DNA from: Bacillota bacterium
GTDB taxonomy: Bacteria > Bacillota > Sulfobacillia > UBA995 > UBA9673
Reading direction: 5' to 3'
DNA length: 35,696 nt
NCBI GenBank assembly: GCA_003599345.1
Contig: QZJP01000093.1
Coordinates: 1-35,696 of the forward strand
Shown: positions 1 through 7,170 of the stretch, piece by piece
How positions within the stretch are numbered: position 1 is the stretch's first letter
Layout of the letters: the number at the start of each line of letters is the position of its first letter
Position numbers and translations under genes: made by a program
The notes under the pieces: generated by a model
Databases searched by the model: none
The model's input: the letters and a program-made list of their open reading frames with translations, nothing else
What the model was told of the DNA's origin: nothing

Positions 1-101
1 AGGATCGTGATGCCGCTCGTCGGCGAGCAGATCTTCAGCGCCTCCGGCCAGCCGTCTTCGCAGCCGGGATTCCATGCGTGGATGCCGTTCAGAGAGCGCA
101 T
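1..101 (-). CDS. Partial gene, N-terminus only; possible lysin or tail-associated protein
   Basis: The gene runs off the left edge, so only about 33 residues are visible, beginning MRSLNGIHAWNPGCEDGWPE. I chose the ATG at 101-99 because AAGGTGA lies just upstream and the stop of the preceding gene is 9 bases away. It follows the baseplate-type gene in the late operon. The first residues (a short beta-strand-like segment, then a Gly/Asp/Trp-rich turn and PEALKIC) are loosely like the opening of TIM-barrel glycosidase lysins, and a lysin would fit near a holin. That is only inference from about 30 residues; it could equally be another tail-tip protein. Confidence 0.5.
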   Translation of the reverse strand, partial: MRSLNGIHAWNPGCEDGWPEALKICSPTSGITI

Positions 102-110
102 CACATCACC

Positions 111-452
111 TTACGCGAGCTTCTCCGTGATCTTCACGATGTTGTACCCGTCGTTTGGGAACGTCTCGGGGTCAGTGTCCGGCCAGGTCACCTCTACTTC
201 CGCGTAGAAGGTCCCGGCCGTATCGCTATCCCCTGCCTGCCACTCATATTCACACTTGCCGCGGAGGGCCTCGGTGCCATCATCGCGATTGATCATCTCC
301 GCGTCGACCTTGATCGCACCGCCAGGCGTTTTCATATGCAGCCGCACGGCGGTCGCCGTGCTGATATTCACAGGGTTCTTGTCGGCGTCCTTCAAGATCA
401 CGACGTAGGAGGGCCGCAAGTTTCCCTGCTTCAGATAGAATATCTCACTCAC
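111..452 (-). CDS. Baseplate upper protein-like (BppU N-terminal type) small protein
   Basis: A 113-residue protein starting at GTG 452, which overlaps the TGA of the upstream gene in the coupling arrangement GTGA. It opens [20 protein letters not shown] and continues with DADKNPVNISTATAVRLHMK. This pattern (intrinsic interaction with a ligand strand, then 'DADG.PV-DLS.A..VRL') is typical of the immunoglobulin-like N-terminal domain of phage baseplate upper proteins and related tail-tip subunits. The later TAGTFYAEVEVTWPDTDPET segment is the usual strand carrying 'G.Y.AE..VT..DG...TFP'. It probably joins a receptor-binding structure to the tail tip. The longer reading frame upstream of 452 is a shadow of the LamG gene. 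The family call is from memory of the pattern, not a search. Confidence 0.7.
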   Translation of the reverse strand: MSEIFYLKQGNLRPSYVVILKDADKNPVNISTATAVRLHMKTPGGAIKVDAEMINRDDGTEALRGKCEYEWQAGDSDTAGTFYAEVEVTWPDTDPETFPNDGYNIVKITEKLA

Positions 453-2155
453 CCCGCCTGCACCTCCGCGTAGGTTCGACCATCGTCGACGAGCGCGGCG
501 AACGTCCGGCCATCGGTCACGAGCACAGCATACGTGGGCGACTTGACGGCCGGGATCGCCCCCAAGCCAAGGATGCTCGCCGCCAGCGCCGCGGCGAGCG
601 CCGTGGCCACCGCCGCCGGCATCGCCCCGCCGCTTTGGAACTCCGCCGCTAGGGCCTGAGCCGTGGCGGTCGCGAGTGCCGCCGCAAGGATCGACTGGCC
701 GCTCAGCGTCGCCGCCGGGCTGAGGGCCGTCGCCGTAGTCAACATCGCCGCCAGCACGGATCCGCTTTGGAGCTCCGCGCTGGGCGCGAGCGCCGAGGCC
801 GTGACGAGCTGCGCGAGCAGCGTGCTCGCCGAGACTCCGATGAGCGCCGCCGCGGGCGAGGCTGCCTGCGCTGTCGTGAGGGCGGCGAGGAGCGCGCTGC
901 CGGCGTTGAGCGAGGCCACCGGGCTTAGGGCACTGGCGATCGCGAGCTGTGCCGCGAGCGTGGCCGCGCCCTCGGCGGTGATGACGGCCGCGGGCGCCAG
1001 GGCGGTGGCGGTCACGAGCTGTGCGGCGAGCGTCGAGCCGGCGTTGAGGCTCGCCGCCGGGCTGAGCGCCGTGGCGGTCGTGAGCGCCGCAGCGAGCGTC
1101 GAGCCGGAGAGGAGGCCAGCACTCGGGGACAGCGCGCTCGCGGTGGTGAGCGCGGCGAGGAGCGTCGAGCCATTCTGAAGCGCAGCCGCCGGCGACAGCG
1201 CCGAGGCCGTCGTGAGCTGGGCCGCGAGCTGCGCGCCGCCTTGGAGCATCGCCGCGGGGCTCTGGGCGGTGGCCGTGGCAGCCTGAGCCTGCAGCGCGGA
1301 GCCCGAGTTGAGCGATCCGGCTGGCGAGGATGCGCTCGCCGTGCAGAGCGAGGCGGAGAGCGTGGCCGCACCGCCACCGGCCGGTGCCTTTACTACAGTC
1401 CAGTAGCCCCGTCGTGTCCAGTACAAATCCCACCGAGTGACGGGATCGTACATCTGCCATACTTCGGTAGGCGAGAACCAGCGATTATAGATGCGAGCGT
1501 CGCCAAACTGAGCATCGGTGTACCTATTAGCAGCACTGTCGTAGCCGATTTCCGTTGGATAGGTGTCAGTGTAGCTGATCGAGCCGGCACGGGTAGAAGC
1601 CGATTGAGCTACTTGAACCCCATTGATGTACCACCTCGCATAGTCGCCGCTTTTCCACGTTCCCAGAAGTAGATAATCTTCATTCGCGGATAGTCGAGAC
1701 TCTGAGGTTCCTCCACATCCAACATAGCCACCACTGACAACCACACCAAAAGAGGCATCCGTTGTCGAGTCGTTGCCCGACAGCTTGATGACATAGCAGA
1801 ACCACGGGCTGGTGGTGCCCGAGCGTTTGACAAGGCACTCCTCATCTTTGTGGAAAGTAGTCGTTGTCACTCTGACCCATATCGCCAACGTTATGGCTGT
1901 GGTAGGGTCTTTGATGTTGCCGAGATCGGTCTTGCTGGTCGTGCCGTTGTAGGAGTTAAGTCCACCCAGCGAGCCGCCGGTCGTTACATGGCTCACAGCC
2001 GTGTGCGTGCCGTGGCGACCTCGGCCACTCAGGTCGCGCAGCACGCTCGCCCCACTTGACGCCAAGGGCGGCCACCAGCCCACCAACCCCTGGGCCTGTG
2101 CTGAGTCCTTGTTCAGGCTGAACGGCTCGCTCGGTGGCAGCAGTAGCCTACGCAA
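449..2155 (-). CDS. LamG/concanavalin-like fibre protein with Ala-rich repeat stalk
   Basis: A 568-residue protein. The predicted start is TTG at 2155, eight bases inside the previous gene, with GGAGAG correctly spaced upstream. Residues about 20-240 read as a LamG-like jelly roll: [36 protein letters not shown] and [15 protein letters not shown] are the usual strand motifs. Such domains bind carbohydrates or act as adhesins on phage tails. Residues 266-533 are twelve Ala/Leu/Ser/Thr-rich repeats, and the C-terminus carries a doubled motif (TDGRTFA, DDGRTYA). It lies in the tail-tip end of the late operon, so a host-binding fibre is likely. The repeat region contains no Gly-X-Y collagen pattern and few charges, which is unusual for a stalk. 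Confidence 0.75.
   Translation of the reverse strand: MRRLLLPPSEPFSLNKDSAQAQGLVGWWPPLASSGASVLRDLSGRGRHGTHTAVSHVTTGGSLGGLNSYNGTTSKTDLGNIKDPTTAITLAIWVRVTTTTFHKDEECLVKRSGTTSPWFCYVIKLSGNDSTTDASFGVVVSGGYVGCGGTSESRLSANEDYLLLGTWKSGDYARWYINGVQVAQSASTRAGSISYTDTYPTEIGYDSAANRYTDAQFGDARIYNRWFSPTEVWQMYDPVTRWDLYWTRRGYWTVVKAPAGGGAATLSASLCTASASSPAGSLNSGSALQAQAATATAQSPAAMLQGGAQLAAQLTTASALSPAAALQNGSTLLAALTTASALSPSAGLLSGSTLAAALTTATALSPAASLNAGSTLAAQLVTATALAPAAVITAEGAATLAAQLAIASALSPVASLNAGSALLAALTTAQAASPAAALIGVSASTLLAQLVTASALAPSAELQSGSVLAAMLTTATALSPAATLSGQSILAAALATATAQALAAEFQSGGAMPAAVATALAAALAASILGLGAIPAVKSPTYAVLVTDGRTFAALVDDGRTYAEVQAG
557..1360 (-). repeat. Twelve tandem 22-24 residue (66-72 bp) Ala-rich coding repeats
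   Basis: Codons 266-533 of the LamG protein are an uninterrupted array. Ten units are 22 residues and two are 24. The consensus is roughly [21 protein letters not shown], with unit starts at L or M every 22 residues. Units differ at the DNA level, so this is an old or selected protein repeat rather than a recent slippage product. The GC-rich repeats make misleading long frames on both strands here. Confidence 0.9.
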
Positions 2156-2585
2156 CAGTCTCTCCGTAGGTGGTGTAACGTACCGTGTTGCTCGCTGCGG
2201 CGAGGTCTTGACCAGTCTTGTTCTCGATGAGCAGCTTGAAGTGACCGGCCGGGACCGGTAGGCCAGCTATCGTCACCGTGCGGGCATTGGTCGCCGCGTC
2301 GAAGGCAGCCGAGCAAAGATGGTTGCTCGGACTAGGATCGGTCGAGGCATCGCCATACGAGAATGTCACGCCACCGTCTACTGACGGCAGCAGGTACACC
2401 GCGATGTGCGCGCCGGCAGACCGAGCCACGCCTTGGGCGGCGAGCGCGATTTCGAGAGTCATGTACCGCGCAGTGTTGGCGGCGATTGCTGCGCCGAGCA
2501 CGTTACCGTCGTTGGCAAGGCTGTTTAGCTCAGCACCTAGGTAGTCAGTTTGTGCCGGCGGTGCAGTCCACGTTACGGCGCCCAT
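2148..2585 (-). CDS. Unknown late structural protein, likely tail-tip beta-sandwich
   Basis: A 145-residue protein, [20 protein letters not shown] at the N-terminus. It has no signal peptide or membrane segment. Alternating hydrophobic strands ([22 protein letters not shown], then [24 protein letters not shown]) suggest a compact beta-sandwich like those decorating tail tips. 'GL.VPAG.FKLLIEN.TG' is a pattern I associate with phage tail proteins of unknown role. Its stop overlaps the TTG start of the LamG gene by eight bases, so the two are likely translationally coupled and may act in the same fibre. Function is not recognised. Confidence 0.7.
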   Translation of the reverse strand: MGAVTWTAPPAQTDYLGAELNSLANDGNVLGAAIAANTARYMTLEIALAAQGVARSAGAHIAVYLLPSVDGGVTFSYGDASTDPSPSNHLCSAAFDAATNARTVTIAGLPVPAGHFKLLIENKTGQDLAAASNTVRYTTYGETVA

Positions 2586-2595
2586 AGCCTACCCC

Positions 2596-2901
2596 CTAGA
2601 CCAGCAGCACGGTGTTGACCCAGTTCTCCACGATGGTCTGGAGCTGGGCGTCGGTCAAGACACCATCAGTACTCAGCGTCGTGGCGTCGGTGGCCACGTA
2701 CTTCATCGCCTGCTCGGCGTCGCCGTCGACCTGAGAATCCAGCTTGAGCGCCGAGTTGCACCAAGTCTGCTGGTTCGCTGTCGCCCCTGCCCCTAGCGCC
2801 TTAAGGTACTGGGCATACTTGACGAGCGCCACCTTGACGCGAGCCTCTATTTCACCGTTGGCGCGCCATAGGTTATAAATGCCCTTGTAGTCGAGAGCCA
2901 T
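2596..2901 (-). CDS. Small conserved phage protein of unknown role
   Basis: A 101-residue, mostly helical protein beginning MALDYKGIYNLWRANGEIEA. It includes VKVALVKYAQYLKAL and a C-terminal helix LQTIVENWVNTVLLV. There is one Cys, no signal peptide and no clear membrane segment. It resembles small helical proteins often seen between tail fibre genes, but I cannot name a family. It is separated from the downstream gene by only ten bases and shares the late operon, so it is probably a virion component or assembly factor. I do not assign a function. Confidence 0.7.
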   Translation of the reverse strand: MALDYKGIYNLWRANGEIEARVKVALVKYAQYLKALGAGATANQQTWCNSALKLDSQVDGDAEQAMKYVATDATTLSTDGVLTDAQLQTIVENWVNTVLLV

Positions 2902-2925
2902 AGCTACACCTCGCCGTAATCTTGC

Positions 2926-3237
2926 CTATCCCGCCCACTCCTGCAGCCTCTTGAGCAGGTCGGCCGGGTACCCCTCGCACCAGTCGCCCTCGGCCGTGCT
3001 GGCGACGTACGTCCCTCGATGGGTCGGCCCCTCGAGCCGGACGACGTCGTGCAGTACGAACGTGCCGACCTTCTTGAGGGCCGCCGGGTCGGCCTCGAGC
3101 ACGTCGTCCCGGATCGGGCTGCGTGGGTCGGCCGGATCTTTGCGCAGGTCCGGCCGCACCTCGTTAGTGATCACCTTCAAACTGCCAGGCACCTTGACCA
3201 GTGCCTCGAGCTGCGCGACCGCCAGTTGCTCGTCCAT
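2926..3237 (-). CDS. Unknown small late protein
   Basis: A 103-residue acidic/basic mixed protein, MDEQLAVAQLEALVKVPGSL at the start. It has a predicted short SH3-like middle (VGTFVLHDVVRLEGPTHRGT) and ends PADLLKRLQEWAG. A GGAGGA ribosome site lies upstream. No membrane segment or metal-binding motif is visible. The 'V..GTFVLHDVVRL....RGTYV' section looks like a small beta-barrel, and the ends are helical. It is flanked by structural genes on the same strand. The family is not recognised; a plus-strand frame over the same region is a shadow. Confidence 0.65.
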   Translation of the reverse strand: MDEQLAVAQLEALVKVPGSLKVITNEVRPDLRKDPADPRSPIRDDVLEADPAALKKVGTFVLHDVVRLEGPTHRGTYVASTAEGDWCEGYPADLLKRLQEWAG

Positions 3238-3264
3238 TTCTCCTCCTGCTAATTGGTGATGATC

Positions 3265-3714
3265 TTATGCCGGCGCACCCACCGTGATCTCACATAGTCC
3301 GCTCGCGTTCCACTGAACGCGAAACTCGCCGTTGTTGGAGCTGATGTCGGCGTCCGACTGTTGGTAGGCGATGAGCGGCGAGGTGCCCGCGACGCCCGTC
3401 TGCCGGTCGCTCACGACGGCGACGCGGGCCGTGATCGTGGAGGCGGCCCACACGGCGTCGTTGGCGTCCATCGTGATCTTGTTCGTGGCCCCGGTGTAGG
3501 TGATCGTCTTGCCGGCGAGTTGCACGCCGCCGGTCGCGTAGTTGCCCGAGGCCGCGTGCTCGTTGCTCAGGTCATCGACGTAGTCATGGACGTCTTGGTC
3601 AGGGACATAGAGCGACGTGTGCAGCGTGCAGTGGATCGCATCGTCCAGCCAATCGATCTCCTTGTTGAAAGCCGCCAAGAAAACCTTGCCGAACAGAGCG
3701 CCAACGACTGCCAT
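3265..3714 (-). CDS. Conserved phage tail/minor structural protein
   Basis: A 149-residue protein. The pattern LDDAIHCTLHTSLYVPDQDV, then HDYVDDLSNEHAASGNYATG, then VAVVSDRQTG...SPLIAYQ and GEFRVQWNASGLCEITV is one I recognise from a widespread small family in siphovirus and podovirus structural modules. Members typically read 'IKVALYTSAYTPNQDTHDYVDDLTNEV.G.GYT.GG..L...'. Their role is not established; they are thought to be virion proteins. The ATG at 3714 follows AGGAGGTAGCTAG. One copy of the TTCCGCGCGGAA palindrome lies 20 bases upstream of the start, inside the 3' end of the holin gene. The length fits the family. Confidence 0.8.
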   Translation of the reverse strand: MAVVGALFGKVFLAAFNKEIDWLDDAIHCTLHTSLYVPDQDVHDYVDDLSNEHAASGNYATGGVQLAGKTITYTGATNKITMDANDAVWAASTITARVAVVSDRQTGVAGTSPLIAYQQSDADISSNNGEFRVQWNASGLCEITVGAPA

Positions 3715-4161
3715 CTAGCTACCTCCTGAGTTATTCCGCGCGGAAACTTCCGGCGGCTCTGCTCCGGGCACCTTGGCCAAAGCGTCCCGCAACGCCTTCG
3801 GTACTGGCACGCCAGCGCGTGTCGCATTCTCAACGATACTCAGTCCCTCGTGCGCGATCAGGAAGCCGGCCACCGCGCTGGGCAAGATACCAGCGAGCTC
3901 CGGAGCGGCTGCCGCGTTGAGTAGATAGGCTACGCCCACCAGCAAGAGCATCATGGCCTTCTTCCCCGCGCCACGGAACGAGACCTCACTCGAGAGTGAC
4001 CTCGTCACGTAGCCGGCGAGCAAGCCAGAGACGACGTCGCCGAGCATCATTAGGATCAGAATCTGGACGAGGGGAGCCAGCCCACTCCACAGCTCGACCA
4101 TCACGGCCGCGGCTAGCCCGAACAGCCTGACCGCCCACGCGGTCCACGTGTCGATTTGCAT
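3715..4161 (-). CDS. Phage holin (holin family 4 / toxin secretion-lysis holin type)
   Basis: A 148-residue protein with three to four hydrophobic segments: AVRLFGLAAAVMVELWSGLA (about 10-29), PLVQILILMMLGDVVSGLLA (30-49), AMMLLLVGVAYLLNAAAAPE (69-88) and the weaker ILPSAVAGFLIAHEGLSIVE (91-110). The segment 'LGDVVSGLLAGY......SSEVSFRGAGKKA' is the diagnostic motif of this holin family. Holins form lesions in the cytoplasmic membrane that let the lysin reach the cell wall at the end of infection. Start ATG 4161 follows AAAGGAGGGAAGGG. The C-terminal tail is soluble (about residues 120-148). It sits among tail-fibre genes; the lysin itself is not clearly seen in the window. Confidence 0.85.
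   Translation of the reverse strand: MQIDTWTAWAVRLFGLAAAVMVELWSGLAPLVQILILMMLGDVVSGLLAGYVTRSLSSEVSFRGAGKKAMMLLLVGVAYLLNAAAAPELAGILPSAVAGFLIAHEGLSIVENATRAGVPVPKALRDALAKVPGAEPPEVSARNNSGGS
3734..3745. repeat. Palindrome TTCCGCGCGGAA, copy 1 of 5
   Basis: This is a perfect 12-bp palindrome in the last codons of the holin gene. Read on the minus strand it continues AATAACTCAGGAGGTAGCTA, so it sits directly before the ribosome site of the next gene. The same order (palindrome, AATAA, AGGAGGT) recurs at copy 2. Confidence 0.95.
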
Positions 4162-4200
4162 GTCTACCCTTCCCTCCTTTCAACTCGGGGCTTGTGCCGA

Positions 4201-4220
4201 CCCGCTCCCAGCCGAGCGGG
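4201..4220. other. GC-rich hairpin after the fibre gene
   Basis: CCCGCTC (4201-4207) and GAGCGGG (4214-4220) form a 7-bp perfect stem with a 6-nt loop immediately after the stop of the minus-strand gene at 4222. There is no T-run on either side, so I do not call it a terminator. It may stabilise or process the late transcript, or be chance in GC-rich DNA. Confidence 0.4.
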
Positions 4221-4221
4221 A

Positions 4222-4803
4222 TCATGGCAGCCAAAGCGCGCGAATCCAGCGGTAGCCCACTGCCCCGTTGCCATTGAGCTCTGCCGTGTGGACGTCCAGA
4301 CCGCAGACATGCTCGGTGGCCGAGGCTACGGCGATGACGTGCTGAGCGAACAGGCTCGAGATGGCCGAGCCGCTCCTGCGCACTTCAGGCCCATTGTCGG
4401 CGCCGACTCCCACCCGGATGTACGTCAGGTCATCCGAGAGTATCTCGGCCGCCGCCATGATCAGGAGCAGGCCGTAGGCGCCGCCCGGCGTGATCGATAC
4501 CGTGAGCACGTCGGAAACCCAGTTGTTCTGGTTGGTGCCGTTCCATGTGGCGGTCGCTGAGGCAACGGCGGTAAGAAAGCCCTTGTGCTCGAGCGCGTTC
4601 GCCCCGGCGTTGACTACCGGCCACTGGCCGGCCGTGCCGATGCCGAGACGGGCGAGGGCATTCGCGCCAGTCGCGTAGCATATGTCGCCGGCGGTCGTCA
4701 CTTTGCCCACGAACGATTCCGCCCAGTTGTAGTAAGTGCTGCCGTTCAGGGTCACCGCCGTGACCGTCTCGCCCGCAATGTAGAGGTGGTTGCTGTAGGC
4801 CAT
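4222..4803 (-). CDS. Tail fibre-like structural protein
   Basis: A 193-residue protein. The middle, AGDICYATGANALARLGIGT followed by AGQWPVVNAGANALEHKG, is the classic repeat of phage tail fibres ('GDILYAT.ANALARL.IGTAGQVLTVN.GAT.PEW'). The C-terminal half (WNGTNQNNWVSDVLTVSITP, then GAYGLLLIMAAAEIL and VIAVASATEHVCGLDV) looks like a beta-rich globular tip. Start ATG 4803 directly abuts the TAA of the upstream gene and is preceded by GGAAGGGGGG. It is short for a fibre, so it may be a side fibre or a tip subunit working with the LamG protein. Confidence 0.75.
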   Translation of the reverse strand: MAYSNHLYIAGETVTAVTLNGSTYYNWAESFVGKVTTAGDICYATGANALARLGIGTAGQWPVVNAGANALEHKGFLTAVASATATWNGTNQNNWVSDVLTVSITPGGAYGLLLIMAAAEILSDDLTYIRVGVGADNGPEVRRSGSAISSLFAQHVIAVASATEHVCGLDVHTAELNGNGAVGYRWIRALWLP

Positions 4804-5274
4804 TTAGCCTGCCCCCCTTCCGCGGTCCCGCAGGAGCTCCTTCACTCGCTCCGTCTCGGCCTCGAGGTCATCTATGCTCTGGCTGGGCACCCAGGAGCGG
4901 ATGGCGATGACGCGGCGCGCATCGACGTCGCGCGGTAGCCGTGCCGGTCGCTCGAGCAGCGTCCGCTCGATACGTTGGAGGATCTCCTCGTCGGGCCACT
5001 CGACGTCGTACCGGTTGCCACACAGTACGCAGGTCGTGTGGTCTATTCCCGGGGTGCAAGCGATGCCGGCGCCGCAGTCGCACTCGATCGCCCAACGCGA
5101 ATCGTTCACGAAGACTTTCTGCGAGCCGATAATGTGCTTGATCGCGATGCCTCTCATCGCTAGTGCGGACTCGATCTTCCGTTCCACCTCGGCCTCGGTC
5201 GGGATTGGCCCGCCATCAGGATGAACGAAGCGATCCATCACGTCCGCTCGGCGCATGATCCTGTCGTTTCGCAT
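4804..5274 (-). CDS. Unknown phage protein with Cys cluster (possible zinc site)
   Basis: A 156-residue protein. The middle contains WAIECDCGAGIACTPGIDHT followed by TCVLCGNRYDVEWPDEEI. The CxC...C...CxxC spacing could bind zinc, although phage tail-region proteins with Cys pairs of unknown role are also known. N- and C-terminal parts are charged helices (ending DDLEAETERVKELLRDRGRG). Start ATG 5274 follows TAGGAGGGCTC, where the TAG is the stop of the tail-hub gene. It lies between the tail hub and the fibre gene. It resembles the proteins that often follow the tail hub in metagenomic siphoviruses, but I cannot give a family name. Confidence 0.7.
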   Translation of the reverse strand: MRNDRIMRRADVMDRFVHPDGGPIPTEAEVERKIESALAMRGIAIKHIIGSQKVFVNDSRWAIECDCGAGIACTPGIDHTTCVLCGNRYDVEWPDEEILQRIERTLLERPARLPRDVDARRVIAIRSWVPSQSIDDLEAETERVKELLRDRGRGAG

Positions 5275-5282
5275 GAGCCCTC

Positions 5283-7169
5283 CTAGTATCCGAGCACCGT
5301 GGTTTCCCCTAAGACCGCGTAGGGGGCGAACTCGTCGTCGCCGTTTGTGACATGCCAGTATTTGGTCGGATCAGAAGGCCAGAGCGTCCAGATGAACTGC
5401 CAGCGAAACTCCTCGCTGATCAGAACCTCGATGCACTGCACCTCGTAGTCAGCCTCGATCAGCGCGCCGCCGCCGGGCCGCCGTCGGATGGTGTAGCGAT
5501 CGCCGATCTCGGTGCCCAGCACGATCGGCCAGAGCCGGTCGTCCCCCTCCGGATCGAGCACGATCGTCTTGATCCGCCACTGCGGATCTTTTCGCCGCGC
5601 GAGCAGCCAGTTTGCGCGGTCGGCCATCTCGCTGTCGCTCGCCGCCAGCAGGTCCGTGTCTGGCAGGGTGCGCGCGAAGTGGTCGAACTTCGAGGCGCCG
5701 TCGCTCGCCGTCTGCGCCGCGCCGTTCTTCCTCTGACAGACCACCTCGTTGTAGAGCTCCGAGTCATCGTAGCTGGGCTCGAAGTCCACGTAGGGCAACT
5801 CGTCGCCGCCGCCGTCGCCGAAGATCGCCTTGGGGGTCTGGTGATCCGGACGCAACAGGTAATGGCGGTCCCGGAAGTACAGCGCCCCCTCGCGGCCCAT
5901 AAAGAGCTGCCCGTACTCGGCCTTCTCGACGTCCTGCAGGTGTGCCAGGGCGTCGACCTTGTCGCTAGCCGTGAACGTCTGGGCCTGCACCGTAGTCTTG
6001 CCAAGCATCACATAGCGGTCGCCACTCGTCGGGGCGAGGATGGTGCTCGTGCCGAGCTGCGAGTTGGATAGCGAGTCGAGTACCCAGGCGTCGCCCGTGG
6101 TCCAGCCGATGTCGTCGAGCACCTCGTTGACCCGCTCACTGGAGAGCTGCTCCGCGTAGGCCTTGTTCAGGATCTTCTTTGCCAGCACCTTGAAGCCATC
6201 GGTGGCCGTCAGCGTGACGTAGAAGTCGCCGACCTCGAAGGCGGGCGGCCAGCCGTCGACGTAGCCCGCGAACATCGGGTAGGTGACACCGGCCCAGACG
6301 GCGCTCTGCCAGAGGCGGCGGGTCGGCTTGAGGTTGCCGTAGTAGGGGCCGCCATAGTACGAGTAGCTGTTGTGCGCGGCGCCGGCCCACCGACAGTTAT
6401 CGAGGCCACCAATCACAGGGTAGTGCGTGACGGTAGGGCCACTCTGCAGCTGGACGTCATCGATCCGGACCGTAAACGTATCCCCATTGTCGAGATTCGT
6501 GATGTCGAGCATTGCCCGCACCTTGGCCGACAGCACCGGAGCGACGACGTTCAGCACCTCCAGCATCACCCAGTCGCCTGTGACGGCAGTCAGCGAACTA
6601 GACCCGTACTCCCCCACGAGCGTATCGTCAGCCTGCCTGATCTGAATCACTATCCTGATGGCGCAGCCGGAGATGACCGAGACGTCTAGGGTAGCCTTGA
6701 GCGACCATGAATCGCCGGGGACAGTGCTGGCATACTCCGTTTCCATCACGGTGACGCGACGCGTGGCCGTGAGGCCGGAGAGCGGGAACATAGTCAGTAC
6801 GCACTGGCTGTATCCCACGCCTCGAGGGGTGCCTATGTCTTGCAAGAAAGTGATCTGCCCGTTCAGCTCCGAGCTTGAGAGCCATCGAGTCCAGCCGGAG
6901 CTGAGGCCGGGAATCGAGCCTACTCCGCGCTCGAAGGTAGGGTCTTTGCAGTAGTTCTCAATCTCACCGGCGAAAGTCGGATCGAAGCGCCGATCTTGGT
7001 TGTCGAGCACGCCCGAGTAGGTGCCAGCTTGAAACGGCTCCCGCGGATGCGACCGGCCGCGCCTGATGTGGATCGGCCCCCGGATCTTGCCGGTCACGTC
7101 GATCTTGGTCGGCGCCTCCGTGGGCCGTGTGCTGAGGGCGAGCTGGCTTAGCAGTGCTGGCTGGGACAT
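5283..7169 (-). CDS. Tail hub / baseplate (Tal- or minor tail-type) protein with inserted CBM-like domain
   Basis: A 628-residue protein following the tape-measure gene with a one-base gap, the normal place of distal tail and tail-hub proteins. Residues 1-70 (KIRGPIHIRRGRSHPREPFQ, then AGTYSGVLDNQDRRFDP) match the conserved opening of actinophage-type minor tail proteins. Residues about 70-250 (CKDPTFERG...SGWTRW, ...GDSWSLKATLDV, TVRIDDVQLQSGPTVTHY) look like a carbohydrate-binding module of the CBM4/9 jelly-roll type inserted into the hub. Residues 260-628 return to the hub fold (WAGVTYPMFAGYVDGWPPAF, DELPYVDFEPSYDDSELYNE, RDRHYLLRPDH). It caps the tail tube and probably contacts the host envelope. 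The insertion is inferred from motifs only. Confidence 0.8.
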   Translation of the reverse strand: MSQPALLSQLALSTRPTEAPTKIDVTGKIRGPIHIRRGRSHPREPFQAGTYSGVLDNQDRRFDPTFAGEIENYCKDPTFERGVGSIPGLSSGWTRWLSSSELNGQITFLQDIGTPRGVGYSQCVLTMFPLSGLTATRRVTVMETEYASTVPGDSWSLKATLDVSVISGCAIRIVIQIRQADDTLVGEYGSSSLTAVTGDWVMLEVLNVVAPVLSAKVRAMLDITNLDNGDTFTVRIDDVQLQSGPTVTHYPVIGGLDNCRWAGAAHNSYSYYGGPYYGNLKPTRRLWQSAVWAGVTYPMFAGYVDGWPPAFEVGDFYVTLTATDGFKVLAKKILNKAYAEQLSSERVNEVLDDIGWTTGDAWVLDSLSNSQLGTSTILAPTSGDRYVMLGKTTVQAQTFTASDKVDALAHLQDVEKAEYGQLFMGREGALYFRDRHYLLRPDHQTPKAIFGDGGGDELPYVDFEPSYDDSELYNEVVCQRKNGAAQTASDGASKFDHFARTLPDTDLLAASDSEMADRANWLLARRKDPQWRIKTIVLDPEGDDRLWPIVLGTEIGDRYTIRRRPGGGALIEADYEVQCIEVLISEEFRWQFIWTLWPSDPTKYWHVTNGDDEFAPYAVLGETTVLGY

Positions 7170-7170
7170 T

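Noticed and set aside
663-1178. Long plus-strand Ala-rich frame
   Set aside because: It is the antisense of the coding repeat array of the LamG protein; no ribosome site and it follows the repeat period.
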